Source: Protonemura montana (taxonomy: Eukaryota > Arthropoda > Insecta > Plecoptera > Nemouridae). From it: a stretch of 64,000 nucleotides of DNA. Below the pieces are notes generated by a model. The model did no database searches, had not been told where the DNA came from, and saw only the letters and a list, made by a program, of their open reading frames with translations. Numbering within the stretch: position 1 is the first letter of the stretch; each line of letters begins with the position of its first letter. Location of the stretch: the NCBI GenBank assembly GCA_947568835.1, contig OX387605.1, positions 6,948,418 to 7,012,417 of the forward strand, read 5' to 3'. This document shows positions 32,752 to 46,084 of this stretch, piece after piece. The translations under genes were made by a program, and so were the position numbers.

Positions 32752-35700
32752 GTAAGACGTCTTGAAGTTCAATCACATTTTTGACGGCTAAATTTTGATT
32801 CCGTATTGTCTTGTGTGTGAGAAGACATGTCAAAATCTGGATATACATGATGGAGTCGCGTGCGAGCGGACTCACTGATCGGACTCACTGATCGGATTTG
32901 TTGATTTAAAATGTCATTTTTATGTCATTTGTCGTCTTTTTTTTTATCAATGCACGGCTTTCTAGAAAATTTATTTGCCTATGTAAATAAATATGGCCGA
33001 TTCATGTATGTTCTGATATTCAGAACATCATGCGATTTCGCCTAAACGCCAAGGTTTAAATTGCACCTATGGGTGCACGACAAAACGGGGGCTGTGTGTG
33101 CTTGGCTAAAACGGGCACCATCGCAGGACTGGCGTTCCCCTCGTCCTGATCGTAGAAACCTGATCCTTGATTGCAACCTGATCCCTTGCAGTGGGTCGCC
33201 CGTTGGCAACAAGCCTGCCGCGGTTACAGCGATGCAACAATGCTATAGTTTGGGCCAACGAAGAACGTATCGCTTTCGCGGGGTGGTTTCGCTGCATAAA
33301 TGTACAACCGCACTCCTAATTACCGCTCAACGAGTGCATGAAGCCTTTCAAACTGCAATGATAGACTGCGTGCTGGGTTCCACAGGCACGCTAATTCTGT
33401 CAAATGAGTGCTACAATCGGCGGTGTGTGTTTTGCTTTGGTTCCATTTGTGTTCATCGTGTGGTTTCTTCTTTGTTAGTGACAATCACTGGATTTGTCAG
33501 GTGGTCTGTGGTCTTATTGAGACATTCGCTCGATTTTGAGTAAGGTTTTCAAACATTTGCAGCGTTTTTTTGACGAACTAATCTCTGTTTTATTTCTTCA
33601 TGCTATTTTAAATTTCAAAAAGCAAGATGGCAACAACATGGCCAAGGGCAAAGCGATATTTACTTCTTTCGTAAAGTGAATCAAACTGAAATTCATAGCA
33701 AACCTTTTTGCAGGGCTTTTGGCTCTTACAGACATTCTTGTGACGAATACTATTTTATAATCTGGTCTAGCATGGAGCCATGGAGCGGGTAGCGGGCGAG
33801 TGATTGGTCGGTCGAGTGATTGAGTAAGACGACTGCTTTTTGTTCGTCGTACGCTCTATTTTTCTTCTTCGTTAGTTTCGCTGCGGCTCGTTGTTTATTT
33901 CTCCTGGCTTTTTACATTTATTTTTCATCATCTCTCTATCTTCTGTCCATGCAACGGCAGGAGCAGCAGTGTAAAGTTATGATGCAGACAAGATTTTCTG
34001 AGCACCAAACTTTTTCCATCGCCAGCGAGCTTTCTTGCTTGCTGGCAAACTAAACTTAATCTCAAATAAAACTCTTGTTTTTTTTCTGTTCGTAAAGATG
34101 ATAGAGTAAAAATAAAATATTGTAGAGAATAGCCAATTAATTTTAGATATAAGAATCGATAGTTTCTCGTTATTTAGTCGTTGTTAGTGGTCGATTTTCT
34201 TAAATTTATGTCTTCACCCTCCACGTACAAACGTCATTATGAGTTCGCAAGTCTCTGGCCACGTTTGTTTATTGTCGCAAGTTTAGTCTCCGTTGATTTG
34301 ATGCTTGTGTTTCATTAATTGGGACTGCCATAAATTGGTCGCTCGAAGAAAGTGCACGTGGCCCAAAGAAACGTGGTTGTATGAGATCGATGTGTCCATG
34401 AAAGTGGCCGGTTCGTGACAGTATTTCCCAAGCAGACGAAACCACAAATAACATTCGCATTAGCAACATTTTCATTCACGCATTTCATTAAAAACAATGT
34501 TCCGCTTTAATTAGCCACAGATTTTTTAAATTGATAATTAATGTGTGTCTCTAGAATTCTGGCCGTCATCAGTCTAAGAAAGTGAATTCCAAATCTTAGC
34601 CACAGACACTGGGAACTAAATCAATGGTATTTCATTCCCGTTTTAACAAACCATAGAATTAGCATATTTTATTTTTTATTCGTTGGGTGTTGAGGTACGT
34701 AATATTTCCGTTCGTTCGGAGGCGGCTTTTCGTCGGGTGGGCGGATCCGACGCTTTACGGGGCGTGGCCTCTGGTCGGCGTCGTTGCGGAGCAGCGCCGC
34801 GACGCTCAGTCGTCGGCGACGTCGCGGAGTGGCGTTTTCCCCGGCACTCATCGACTCGAACCAGCCCACAGAGAACCACCCTCACTCCCAGCAGAGAAAA
34901 CACCGTCCCTAGCGCCAAAATAAACGTGTCACGATCACAATGCCATCGACTAGTCGACGCACATGCAGCTTGCATTCGTTGTCGGCGCATGGCACTTGCA
35001 TGTTGTCGAGTGCAGCTCATGAAGAGATGATCTGTACATCTCCCCGGTACATGTGTACTCGACACTATGTCTTGTCTGCAGAGTGATTGACAGACGTCGA
35101 CATGAAGAGATGCATGGACAGACAGACAGCTGATCCTCCAACACGCGGAAGGCTGCAGTGCAAATGCCATGTGTTATTGTGTGGAATGTCAGGCCGGGAA
35201 CATCACTCGATTCGCATGAAAAACAAGTCCCTTGGTTGTTTGTTGTAAGGGTTTTTAAAATTAGCTATGCGGTGAATCGCAGAGTTTGTAGTAGATGCAT
35301 TACGTATTTAGAGTCAATCGATCTATGGATCCAGATCTTCAGCATGGGATGCGCGATAATAGATTCAAACAACGCTGCTTTGTGCCGCTAGTTTCCCGTG
35401 GTTCTGGTTGCTTTGGAAGCTGCGGCGTGGCGCTGTAATTTAATTTGTAGAAAAAATGTTTTCTTACTTTTATGGTCACATTCCATTATTTTAATAGCGC
35501 GATATTTGGTTATTTTAGTGACTTTTTAACTGGCCTGGCTATCTTACCTGGCTGTAGAATGTTGCTGGGCGGTTGTTCACATGGTTGGCCGTTACACACG
35601 AATCTTCCGAAACTACTCAAGGGCAAAAAAGAGTATCTAATGCGAACGAATTACAATAAATTTTAAATTATAATAACACCATGGGGCAGTTATGTTTAAG

Positions 35701-38700
35701 GCCACAAATAAGAAGTCAGTGTGCACACACTCTCATAGAGTTCTCATTCAAAATGGTCATCCATAGCTAATGGCATTATGCGGCCTGTGGTTTACCTCTC
35801 TGCACCATATCTTTGAACAATCAACCGAGAGACCGCTTTATATTTGACCAATGAAATCTGTTTCGCTTGATTTGTAAGTATTTTTATTTTCTGGGTGTGT
35901 TCATGCATAAGCATGTATCATGGATACGAGATGGGGTTATGAAGTGCGGTGTGGTGTGAGGTCCGGGGGGGAGAGGGGGAGATCAATCTTACATCTTCCA
36001 AAGGTGGCTGGAGGCTGAGGAACCGGTCTCCGTGATGGTACCGACATCGGTCGACATGTTTGCTGCTCCGAACCAGTCCGTCTTGTGTCGAGAGAGACGA
36101 AGACGACGACGGTGACTGCCATTTTGTATTCATACGCATTTTAAACAGTTATTGAAGAAAATCGCCATGACAGTTTGCCATCTTCCTTCATATGCCGAAA
36201 GATATATACCTACCTCATTTACATACTCGCATCTGAGCAACAATATATTGTACTCCTCTTTTCACATTGTCAATGCGTGTGCCCTCCACTTACGATTCAT
36301 TTGTACATTGTCACATTTTGGAAGCAGCATTCATGCGAAGTGCTATCGGCAGGCTCGTTGCTAGTTTCTTATTCAAGTATAAGAATGGATCTTGGGTATC
36401 ATACGTCTAATCTAGTTTTACATGTTTGTAAGAGCAACATTGAACAGTCGCGACGAGATTGCACATTCGTTAGGGGAGGTGTTTCTTGATTGAAGAGAAT
36501 GATTCTTGATTAAAATAATTTATCAGCCTGGCGCAAATGCGAAGCAGACAACTGCTGTGGCTTTGCGCATGGTCAGTTGAGAGTTGGTCTGTAGGAAATT
36601 ATGTACATTCGCGAGTTAAAGGCTAGTTCTTGATCTGTGTGGGCTCCGGGGACCTGAATGTGTTCCCCCCACGGCTCCACATTGTCTGAGAAACGATTTG
36701 CTTCGTCGACCGTGAGGATCTGGTCCAAATCCCAACCCCTTTACACCATGGAGGATGGTCGACGAAAGGGATATAATGGCCAGTCCCTGGCTTTTGAGGG
36801 CGAGATTAGAGCACGAGCACATTCAGGAACATGCGTTCACTGGTAATGCCGTTCGAATTGTTCAAATCTCAAACAAATCTATTTACCTCCAGATTAAAAT
36901 TAGATTCGGGTGGTCCGAAAACTCTTGACGGATGTTGAAAAGAAAAATTCGTGACCACTGGAGTTTTCTCTGGCTGCAAGGAATTTTAACGGTTCATGTG
37001 CTCAGACCACGACGTTGCGAAATGGCCGTAAATGTTTTATTGATTTTCGTCGATGGGGGCTGTTACGGATTGTGTTTCGTGCTCTTTGCCTCAGCCGGTT
37101 TTGATTTACGAGCCAATGCTCTGAGAATTATGACGTCACGTCGTGCTGGATGCTGTGGTCATCTGCGATGACAGTACAATCGTGACCGCGCTGTACCCTA
37201 CTGACACTTGCCTGCACTATCGAGCATATCGACTCTAATAGCACACACTTCACATGTTTGCGAACAAGCACTCGCCAATAGCCCAAAAAATATTTTTTAT
37301 TCCCGGCTCAACATCCAGAGTATTTTCGTTGAAGACACATTCTTGCAACCCAGAAAGAGAAATCAAGGACGCGTCGGTCAAAATCTTCAGCTACCCCGGT
37401 CTTTTGAATGAATGAACAGATTTCTCTTTTACAGGTAAAACGATAGTCGATTCAGGAACTATTTACACTAAGTGTGTAAAAAGTAACTGTACTCTCGTCA
37501 ACTTTTAGATCTCCTGTCCCATATGAAATTTCAAAATTCATTCTTAAAAACGTAAAGTGATTAGGTCCAATCCTTTCATCTATGAATGGAGCGGAGATAC
37601 CTGTCGCTTTGGCTGTCACTCTGATTTTGATGGTCTCTTCTCTCCAGTGGCTGGCTAGCGCGTGGGGCAACAATGCCTCTAACGGGTTAAATAGCGGTTC
37701 CCGGCCCCTGGCGCGATTTCGACTGGCTATAATGGCCGCTGTCACACCCCCGCACTCGAAAAATGCTAACTGTGTGCCTAGAATCATATATTTCTCACAT
37801 CTGGCATTACGGAGTTGTCGCGAGCTGGCTGTTGATCGTTTCAGACAATTTGTGTGCATCTTGACGCCCTATGAAATGACCCGTGTATCTTTATCGATTC
37901 ATGTACTTCAAGAATTAGCCCCACATATTTTTGAGCATGTCTCTCTCTAATTCGGCCAATTATTTGAGCTTGTTTTGACTCGGCGAAAAAAATGGTCGGA
38001 ATGTTTTCAGTCAGACTAGTAAAAATATTCGAATTTATGTTCTCTGATGCCCAAGCACCGTTGTATCGAAGGTTCAGTTGCGGCCGAGTGGGGTGGGTAG
38101 AGCGCGCCCAGGTTGGTTGGCCAATAATATGTCACTTTGGGGGGAACCGAAATGTGTTTCGTTGTTCTGGGCCATAACTTTCCGGCCTTGCGCTGCAAAC
38201 AACAGAGTTTTTTCGTTATTTTTGCAAATGCCGTAAGGTTCGCTCGCGCGCGGGCCTGTACCTGTTCGAGCACCAAATGGCCAATATTTACAACGTTATG
38301 TTTTGCAAATCTTCTTTTTACATGCTGAGGGTGGAGTAGAGGGAGGGTTCGCTTTCGATTCGGACAGGCTATTTCCAAGAAAAGAGAAATATGTGCCAGA
38401 AGGGCAATGGAATTTATTCGATTGTTGAAAAATTCGAAGAACCATGTTTTCTTCGTCGATGATGAATGTCAGTTTCGGGGATTGAAGTGTTTCACGAGAA
38501 AGATCTTGCAATATATACACTCACCTCGTCCCACTTTAATTATATACCTAAACCCTCGCATTTAAAAACATTCCAGAAACTAATAGTACCCATTTCATTA
38601 CAATATTTTACAACAAAGAAATCTTTTTTGATTATTTCCCATAGGCAGTGGGTTTGTTTTGTGTCCGTGACCACGGTTCATATCAATTAGTTTTGCCCAA

Positions 38701-38844
38701 GTTTTTGGAGTTTTACCGCTTTCCCGTCTGGAACCTGGGTCATCTGCGCTACAAATTCTTCGGAACCGAGTCCCAGACCACTACGCCTCCACCGAAGATA
38801 TATTTATGAAGATCTGGCTAACTGTCGTCTTTTTTTTCTTGCAG
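32752..38844 (+). other. hth: hth intron 5
   Basis: 6,093 bp from GTAAGA to TTTTTTTCTTGCAG. It holds a second exact PBX-MEIS decamer (35,084-35,093) and a CpG-rich patch at about 34,700-34,860. The open frames at 33,061-33,543 (+) and 34,676-35,170 (-) have no recognisable features and overlap other open frames in GC-rich DNA, so I do not call them genes. Confidence 0.88.
35084..35093 (+). promoter_or_regulatory. PBX-MEIS (Exd-Hth) composite site TGATTGACAG in intron 5
   Basis: Second exact copy of the decamer seen upstream of the ATG. It lies about 230 bp right of a CpG-rich patch. As a candidate Exd-Hth binding site it may be part of an intronic enhancer; binding is inferred only from sequence. 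Confidence 0.4.
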
Positions 38845-39042
38845 GTCCACGAGTTGTGCGACAACTTCTGTCACCGATACATCAGCTGCCTAAAGGGCAA
38901 GATGCCCATCGACCTGGTGATCGACGAACGAGACTCCACCAAGCCGAGCGTGGAGCTCGGGGGCTCCACGAATGGTAACGACGGCAATCGGTCGAACGCC
39001 GACTCCACCTCACACACCGACGGCGCGTCGACGCCAGACGTG
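38845..39042 (+). CDS. hth: Homothorax/MEIS coding exon 6 (MEIS-B end and start of the linker)
   Basis: 198 bp, residues 160-225. It starts [20 protein letters not shown], the core of the second MEINOX block, and continues [16 protein letters not shown] Gly/Asn/Ser-rich linker follows ([11 protein letters not shown]), then the conserved [11 protein letters not shown]. The Cys/His-rich [13 protein letters not shown] helix is diagnostic of MEIS/Hth/PREP proteins. The acceptor CTTGCAG|GTC has a long T tract; the donor is GACGTG|GTAAGT. In the family the next exon would resume with more linker before the homeodomain. Instead at least 25 kb of apparent intron follows. The exon is GC-rich at third positions and ends in phase 0. 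Confidence 0.98.
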
Positions 39043-39081
39043 GTAAGTCACCGATTGCCGACCTCCAAAAACTCCCAATAG
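39043..39081 (+). CDS. hth: Possible read-through 3' end giving a homeodomain-less isoform
   Basis: If the exon 6 donor is not used, the frame continues for 12 residues ([12 protein letters not shown]) to TAG at 39,079-39,081. The product would be about 237 residues: the intact MEINOX domain without linker or homeodomain. Drosophila hth is known to make homeodomain-less isoforms that still carry Exd into the nucleus. That this gene does so by intron retention is my inference. Confidence 0.25.
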   Translation, partial: VSHRLPTSKNSQ

Positions 39082-39360
39082 CGACAACACCCTATTGTAG
39101 GTGCTAGTCATTGCAGCGTGTCAAGTTTTTGGCTAAATTTCTAGAATGGCAGGAATCCAAAGGTACGGCTGGTTATTTTCTTATTTCTGGGCAGACCATC
39201 ACCAAATTTGGCTACTGCAAAAGTAGAACACTTTTGAAAGGAAGAAGGTCGAATTTGGAAAGAACGTCCATACATTTTAAATGTTGTTTGGGCCAGCAAC
39301 TGATAGTGATAGTCTGATAGTGATTGCTGACAATAAGTGGTTGATATTTCTGTGCTAATG

Positions 39361-39366
39361 AATAAA
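39361..39366 (+). terminator. Candidate polyadenylation signal AATAAA
   Basis: Canonical AATAAA 280 bases after the read-through stop at 39,081, followed within about 20 bases by a GT-richer stretch (CTCCTGGTGTCG). I saw no earlier AATAAA in the 3' part after exon 6. It would fit a short homeodomain-less transcript, but AATAAA is common in AT-rich introns. Confidence 0.25.
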
Positions 39367-42247
39367 TTCGTCCACGCTCCTGGTGTCGAATAGACTTACA
39401 CTCGTCACTTTACTCGTTACCAAAACTCTATTTACATAAAGGCAGCGCCAGTGACTCGGTATTGGTTTTTACCCCCCAAATTCGACTGGTCGCAGCTTAA
39501 TGATTTCGACCGGCAAATGGGGTTGTTTTAATATATACATGGTAGGGCTTGATCATTTGACGGCAGGCTGGCAGACTGGCAGGCAGGGACCAAGGGAGGT
39601 GACGGCATGTTCTGCCCCTGGCCCTGTGCCGTGCATAGCGGCCATGTTGGATCTGTGTGGAGAGTAATACCGAGGTAATTGCCGCGATATTGATCGTTAT
39701 TTTAAGCTCTGCTTGCCCCCGGGGCGCGAATGAGGGGTGGTGGTGGTGGGAGGGGGCTGCAGAGGGAAGGTGGGGTAAAAACAGATGAGCCAGATGAGCC
39801 GTAAGTCTGTGATGCTATGAGCTCGTTGCAACACTCCGGGCGTAAACAAATTCGACTGGTGTGTGCTTTTTTTCTGTGCTTTTTTTGGTAGCTCACGATG
39901 AGAGAAGGGAACGTAAACTGTGCGGCGTGAATATGGTTTTGATCAAATAGTTTCCATGTAAATATTTGAGTGAACAGGTAGATGTTTATGAAATCGGTAC
40001 AAATTGGCGAAGAAAACGACTGAAATGACTCGAAAACTTTATATCGACGAGCGTTGATTCTAATCCCCTAAAAATTTGTTTACTTAGCATTTTTCAAAGA
40101 CACGTTTATTCCCTGCGATGATGAATCACAAACCGAATAAATAGCTTACAGCTTTGCCCTGAATTTTAGACAAACGACCGTCAATAAAGAGGCAAAATGA
40201 ATTCTTTATTTCCTGATTGCAGCAAATCGATTTCATATTGCTTATGTTATACTTATAAGGTAATTTGATTGCTCCCTAAAAATTTCTCTTTGTACACACA
40301 CAAACAGCATGAGCTATAAATAATAAGCTAATGTTCAATACACAGATTACCGTGTCAAACCGAGCGATTTGTCTGCGCGCAAACACACCGTGGCTCGGCC
40401 AGGTCTCATTGTTTAATACACTTTCCAACGTGGAATCAATCACTCGTGCAATCATATCTGCGTGATATCGATTGCAACCATGTTCCATTTAAACCCTACC
40501 GAAATCCACCGCGAACATCAAAAAGAAAATAATAACAGTTCATAAACCGAAAACAATATTTCCCAAGCTTTTCCCGCAGCGAATAATTGTGTCCATCACG
40601 ACAAAATAAAACGACACCGAACCAGTTTGAATGACAAATTTGACCGGCTCTTTTTACCATAGCCGTATTTTTTTCCTGGTTGTTTTCGGTAAGCAAAGCG
40701 AGTGACGTGTTGTTCCACAATTCCACATCCACCCCCCTCTTTGCATACACGATCCATGTCCTCTCTTCAGCGTCCATACCTTCTCCAAGAACTCGATCCA
40801 CTCCTAGCCCGAAACACGGATTTCTTCACGTTATTTGCATAGGATTTCTATTTAATTTGCACACTGCATAATGGGCCACGGTTTAATTCAATTGTTTTTC
40901 AGCGTCGAGGGTCCCTGGGAGGGTAGTAAAGACTAGGGGGAGGGTGAGCGGGGGTTGTCTTAGACTTGAGCGGAACGAACGCGTGCATTTTCTGGGTAGC
41001 ATTAGTGCACGGAGTCAACTTATTTTGGCTTTCAGCGTCAGTATCACGCCCCCCCCCCCACCCGAGATCCTGGCTAGGTTTAAACTGTGTTTAAACCAAA
41101 CATTTGCATTGAATAAACGATTACAGTTAATTAGGTATTATACCTATGAGGGTTGGCTTTATGGTTGTAAAGACAGCCCTCGAAACTGCCTACAGTTTCC
41201 ATACCTGACCCAATAACACATAACATTGCAGGAAGATAGATCTGCCAATATACCTGGCCTACTTCAATTTGTAGTTTTACAGGTTTTTACTAAGAATTCG
41301 TGCTGACTATCAGCTTTTAGCCCTGTATATAATATTTGATTTATTGAAATTGCTTGAAGCAATATCGACGAACATAAATCAATCATGAGATAATATGTGA
41401 AGCATTATATTGCATTTGAAATCTTTCCTGGTCGAGATTGTAAGAATCTGAGCATTTTTTTCCTTGTATGTGTGTGTGTGTTTTTTTTACCTGTGTGCCA
41501 ACTCGTTGCAGTTTCGCATAAAATGCATGTTGCATTCGATAGCGTGTGCATGCACTGGCGCAGAGCCTGTCAGTCATTGCAGCGAAGTCCCTCCTCTGAC
41601 AAGGGGAAGGGGGCACCTAGGCAAGAAGGGGGGTAATTAATGGTGAGATTAGCATCTGAACTACACACTCGGTTTACAGCCTAAACAAGCGCAAGAGACA
41701 GAAGGAGGAGGAGCCAGAGAGCAAACAATTTATGCTCATTAAATATAAAACTCCCACTCGTAAAGATGGAATGCGGACAGATATGTATTTTTACCTTGTT
41801 CGCCGTTAACTTATGTACCTACGGCGTCTTGTTTTGGCTAAACAGTTCGTTATGATTTGTATTAGGTCGGGTTTTAATTTATTTTAAATTGTTTGTGTTC
41901 TATTAACGTAGTGCTTCTTAATAAAGAAAACAAACTTGATTGATAGGAACAACGGGGAATTAAAAAATTACATGAAATGATAACAAGAAAACCTATAAAC
42001 TTAAAAAAAAACACGGTCTGTTCCCAATTGCATTGTAGTGGGCAGTGTAATTCTTTAAATGTAATGTCAAATTAATGAAATTTTCTGCTTTCATCACAAT
42101 ATTAAAAATGAGACTGTTCCACCGACTTTTAAAATGTGGATAGCTAACCGAATAAAACCTCACAGTCGTTATTGTATAATTGAAACGTGAAGGGTTATTG
42201 TCGGGGACGGGGGTGGAAAACGCGCTGTCTTCCTTGGCAGTTAATGC

Positions 42248-42265
42248 GGGGGGGGGGGGGGGGGG
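42248..42265. repeat. Poly-G run of 18
   Basis: Eighteen consecutive G followed by AGGGGG, in intron 6. Confidence 0.95.
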
Positions 42266-45200
42266 AGGGGGCAGACATGACTTGTTAAGCGTGGTTTGCT
42301 GGTAATTGGCATCTATTTCATCTGACGCATTATTAAAAGAGTCTATTGCTGCCCGAGGGAACTCAGCAGCCATCTTTGCCATCGCCCGGGGTGTTGATTG
42401 TGTGAAGGTATAACTTACCTACTGAAGCTAGAAGATTGTGAAGAAAAATTGCGTTATTATTATTTTTTATCGCTGGGTTAAAAAAATGCTGTTTAGAATA
42501 TTTTAATAGCAAAATAGAGCGTTATTCCTTATAGCAACTTGATCTTAAGCCCATCTTCGATTTAATATGTTATTTTATATAGCTGTTGAACTCGTATGTA
42601 AATTCGGTTTAGACAGTCGATCCATTTAATTTATGGTTGACCACATTATCGAAGCATTAAACTCCATTACATGTAAAACTCAGTCGGCCAAATTCAATGC
42701 GATTACACTCACACACTATAAAATATAAAAAGAATAAAACACGTTGTATAAAACGAAAGTACTTATACTACATCGCGGCTTAAAATGTAGTCGTGGGCAC
42801 TCTCCACTGGGATGTAGCCGCATTATCTTGATGTAATTTTACCCCCATTATGGAGCCACGCGCCTAGAGGGTATGCAATTTACCTGTCTAGGAAAACTAA
42901 GTACGTGTAGTTTCAATCTTTATCAATCAACGATCAAACTCGCCGTGAGTGCACCAAACCTTTGCTGGGAGCGCGGCCATTTTAAAACAAGCCCAGCGAT
43001 TTGCTATTTCGATGATGGCATTTTTTTTTTAATTTTTCATTCTGACAGCTCATCCGGAAATTTGCCAAGAAGATTCTATGAAACCATCCGCGATCTTGAG
43101 CTAAGGTGAAGGCCATTCAATACAGAGCATGCAGATGGAGCCGGCCGTGCTCCGTGGTATAGCGACTATCCACCGCGAAAAACAACGGTCAATTTTTTGA
43201 GGAAATTCACAGAAAAACGTAACAAAGTGATCCAACTTTGATCTTGCAAAGTCTTAGTAGTCGTATAACTTGAGACGAAATCGAGACTTGCATTTCCATC
43301 CTCTCGAATGTCGTGTCTTCTCAATCTCGTGCACAACGCTAATGAAGTGATCCCGCGTGCCTACCACGGCGTTACGACCTCGCGACAAGCTGGGAGCGAA
43401 CCCCGGCCCGCGCGCTGACGGCGACGACGTCGATGACGGCGTCCCGTAGCCTGTGCCATCGGTCGTGGACAACGGATCGCGATCACAATGCATCAGACGG
43501 GATGCTGTGTGAGAAATTGGTCTCATCTGGTCGAAGAAAAGGCGATCGGTTTGATGAGATGGAGGGTGGCCGGCCACCATGCTGGGTTTACATGCGCTAG
43601 GAAACAATGGGCGCAGACGGGAACATGTTCTGACGTCAGAGGTGCGCCGATGGAGTGGCGGGAAGGGTTGCGGCTAGCCAGAGTCCCACTGGCACACTAA
43701 TCGCCATTCGATACTTTGGAGGGACGCCCGTCGAGCGCGGGTGGCCTTGAGGATTGAATTGTGATCGAAATTGAATCGTTCGGCGTCCTCAAACCGAACT
43801 GTATTAAGGAGCGATTTCGTTCAAGATTGACGCGATGAATACGAAAATTGTCGGTAGGTCTGGTGGTCGGCATTATGCCAATTTATAAATTTTTAGGGCG
43901 CAACTGACGTGTCAATCGAACTTTTCGGGGTGTAATTGGCGGATAAAATGTCATCGAAATATTCCCCGTGGAGTTCAGGAGACTGGAGATGTAGTACGTG
44001 GTCGGCTGAATTTCTGCTGCATCATTCGAGGCTTTTTGACGACCTTATTGATGGCTATCTCGCCGGCATGGAAAGATCGTTAGGAGTCTTACATGTTCAT
44101 CGTTAGAAAAGAATCGACCGACCACTTTAAAAGAGGTTTATTAAATGGTAGATTCAACTATGCGGGGCGGCCAAAAAAACATTCGTTATTTTCTTGCGGA
44201 TACGTTCGCGTTGTCGGTCTCCCAATTTATTTAACAACGATCTCGCGGCTTGAGGAAACAGCAGGATGCGTGACATACAGTCACTCAAGTCAGTTACAGT
44301 TGTGATGTAATCATTGTACGTGGTAAACAGGTGAACGCTATTAAATGATAGAATTATGAGTGTTGTTTTATAATATTATCGCCATGCATGAGAGGGTTGC
44401 TCAGAACTGCAATGGCCACGAGATGTTGCAAATCTTCACCGGCCAGTGAAAGATGCAAGCGCTGAACATCTGCCTGCTCATTTGCTATTGGCAACTAGTA
44501 CGACAATCGCAGACTGGTGATTCGAATCGCGTCACAGCACCACATCAACGAGTGCCCTTTGGTTAGGTGACGTTCGGTTATGACACAATTTTCACATATC
44601 TGGCGTGATAGTCCACCTAAGATAATTTTTTTACTAGGCTATCCTAATTTAATCTCTTAATCTGGCCGATTGTTTACATCATCCCAGAGTATCAGAATCT
44701 CGATTACGATTCCAATCCAAAGATTTGCGACAAGTGCACGGCAATGACGATCAAGCGCTAATCAAAGACTGCATTGAAAAACCCACGCGATTAACGTTCT
44801 CAGCCGTTGTTTGCTCATTGTTGGCACCATCAAGTTACCTCTGTCGGAGTCGAGGAGCCTGTCGTCGCTGCGTCGTCCGTCGCTCACCGCGTCGGCGTCG
44901 GTGTCGTGTCGTGTCGTGTCGAGGGACGCACCGGCGCTAGACGTCGCGACGCGATGTGATAAAATGGCTGTCTCGCCACGCTCAATCAGCGGGCTTCGAA
45001 TCACTTCACTGAAATGCTTGGCCCACTTCCAGGCGCGGAGCGCAGCGATAATTTTGTCACTCAAATCGTCATGCGAACGGGAAATTATATTAGGATAATA
45101 AAATATTTCAGACGTGTCTTTTTTTAACGGTCAACGCGCTCGTTCGAATGGATGGTGGCGTTAGGTTTTCGGGTTCGAGTTTTACGATCGGCATGTGGGT

Positions 45201-46051
45201 AGAGTGACGTTAGTGATGCCACGTGGGCAACACGTGGAATTAATTGATCTGCCGGGTTGAAGGGATTATACGACATCCTTCATTATCCAAACTGGAGGTG
45301 CCATATACAACACATTATTCGTATCTTTAGGAGGAGCCATAAAGTATATCAATAAAACAAGAAGCGTTGATAGATAGAACAGACGATTTTAACAATCAGC
45401 CAAGTTTACATTGATTGTGTTAGATTTCATGACATCCTCTGACACACACGTCAATAACGTGTATACGGTCGATCGTCGATACTGTCGTTTTGAAGTCGCA
45501 GTCTAGCCATATCTCTGCGGGTCATCTCGTTCTCGTTATTACTTGTGGGCCAACACATTTTGGCTGATGCCAACAAATTCACAAATACAAGATATATCCT
45601 CACATGCAGCGAACGGCGCAAGCTTTTTGGAAGCGTCCCTAAATCTTCGTCTGAAGTTGGCATGCGTCTAGCGTCGGTTTGGCGTCGTCCTCGTCGAACA
45701 GGCGTCGGAAATAGTGACGCTCTGCTCGGCGTCGCCGTAGCCGCCGCCGCCCCGTGCTTAGACCCAGCTATTCCTGACTTCTTCCACATCGTCGCCCGTC
45801 ACTCTTTTATTTTTGTATAAATTATTTTTTCCGCGCTCGGGTTTTATATTCTGGTGCGTCTGCAGGCTCGCAAGACAGTCGTCTTAGGTTCTGGATGCGT
45901 GACAAATAAACAGAAGGGGGGCTGGCGGGCAGGCGGGCGGGCTCGCATCTAAATAGCTCGAACTGGTCTTTCACACTCTTACTTTTAATGTTTCACTTCG
46001 AAAACACTCAGATTCACAATAAATCTATCGATGTTATTGCACTCGTCGCGG

Positions 46052-46084
46052 GCAGCGCTCGCAGCGCTCGCAGCGCTCGCAGCG
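46052..46084. repeat. 9-base tandem repeat GCAGCGCTC
   Basis: Three exact copies and a partial fourth. Each unit contains the self-complementary AGCGCT, so the array can form small hairpins. Confidence 0.9.

Noticed and set aside
33061-33543. 160-codon open frame on the + strand in intron 5
   Set aside because: No domain, no splice context and no codon bias distinct from the intron. Frames of this size are expected by chance in 64 kb.
34676-35170. 164-codon open frame on the minus strand in intron 5
   Set aside because: The composition is Arg/Ser/Cys-rich and follows the CpG patch. Overlapping frames on both strands are equally open and no family is recognised.
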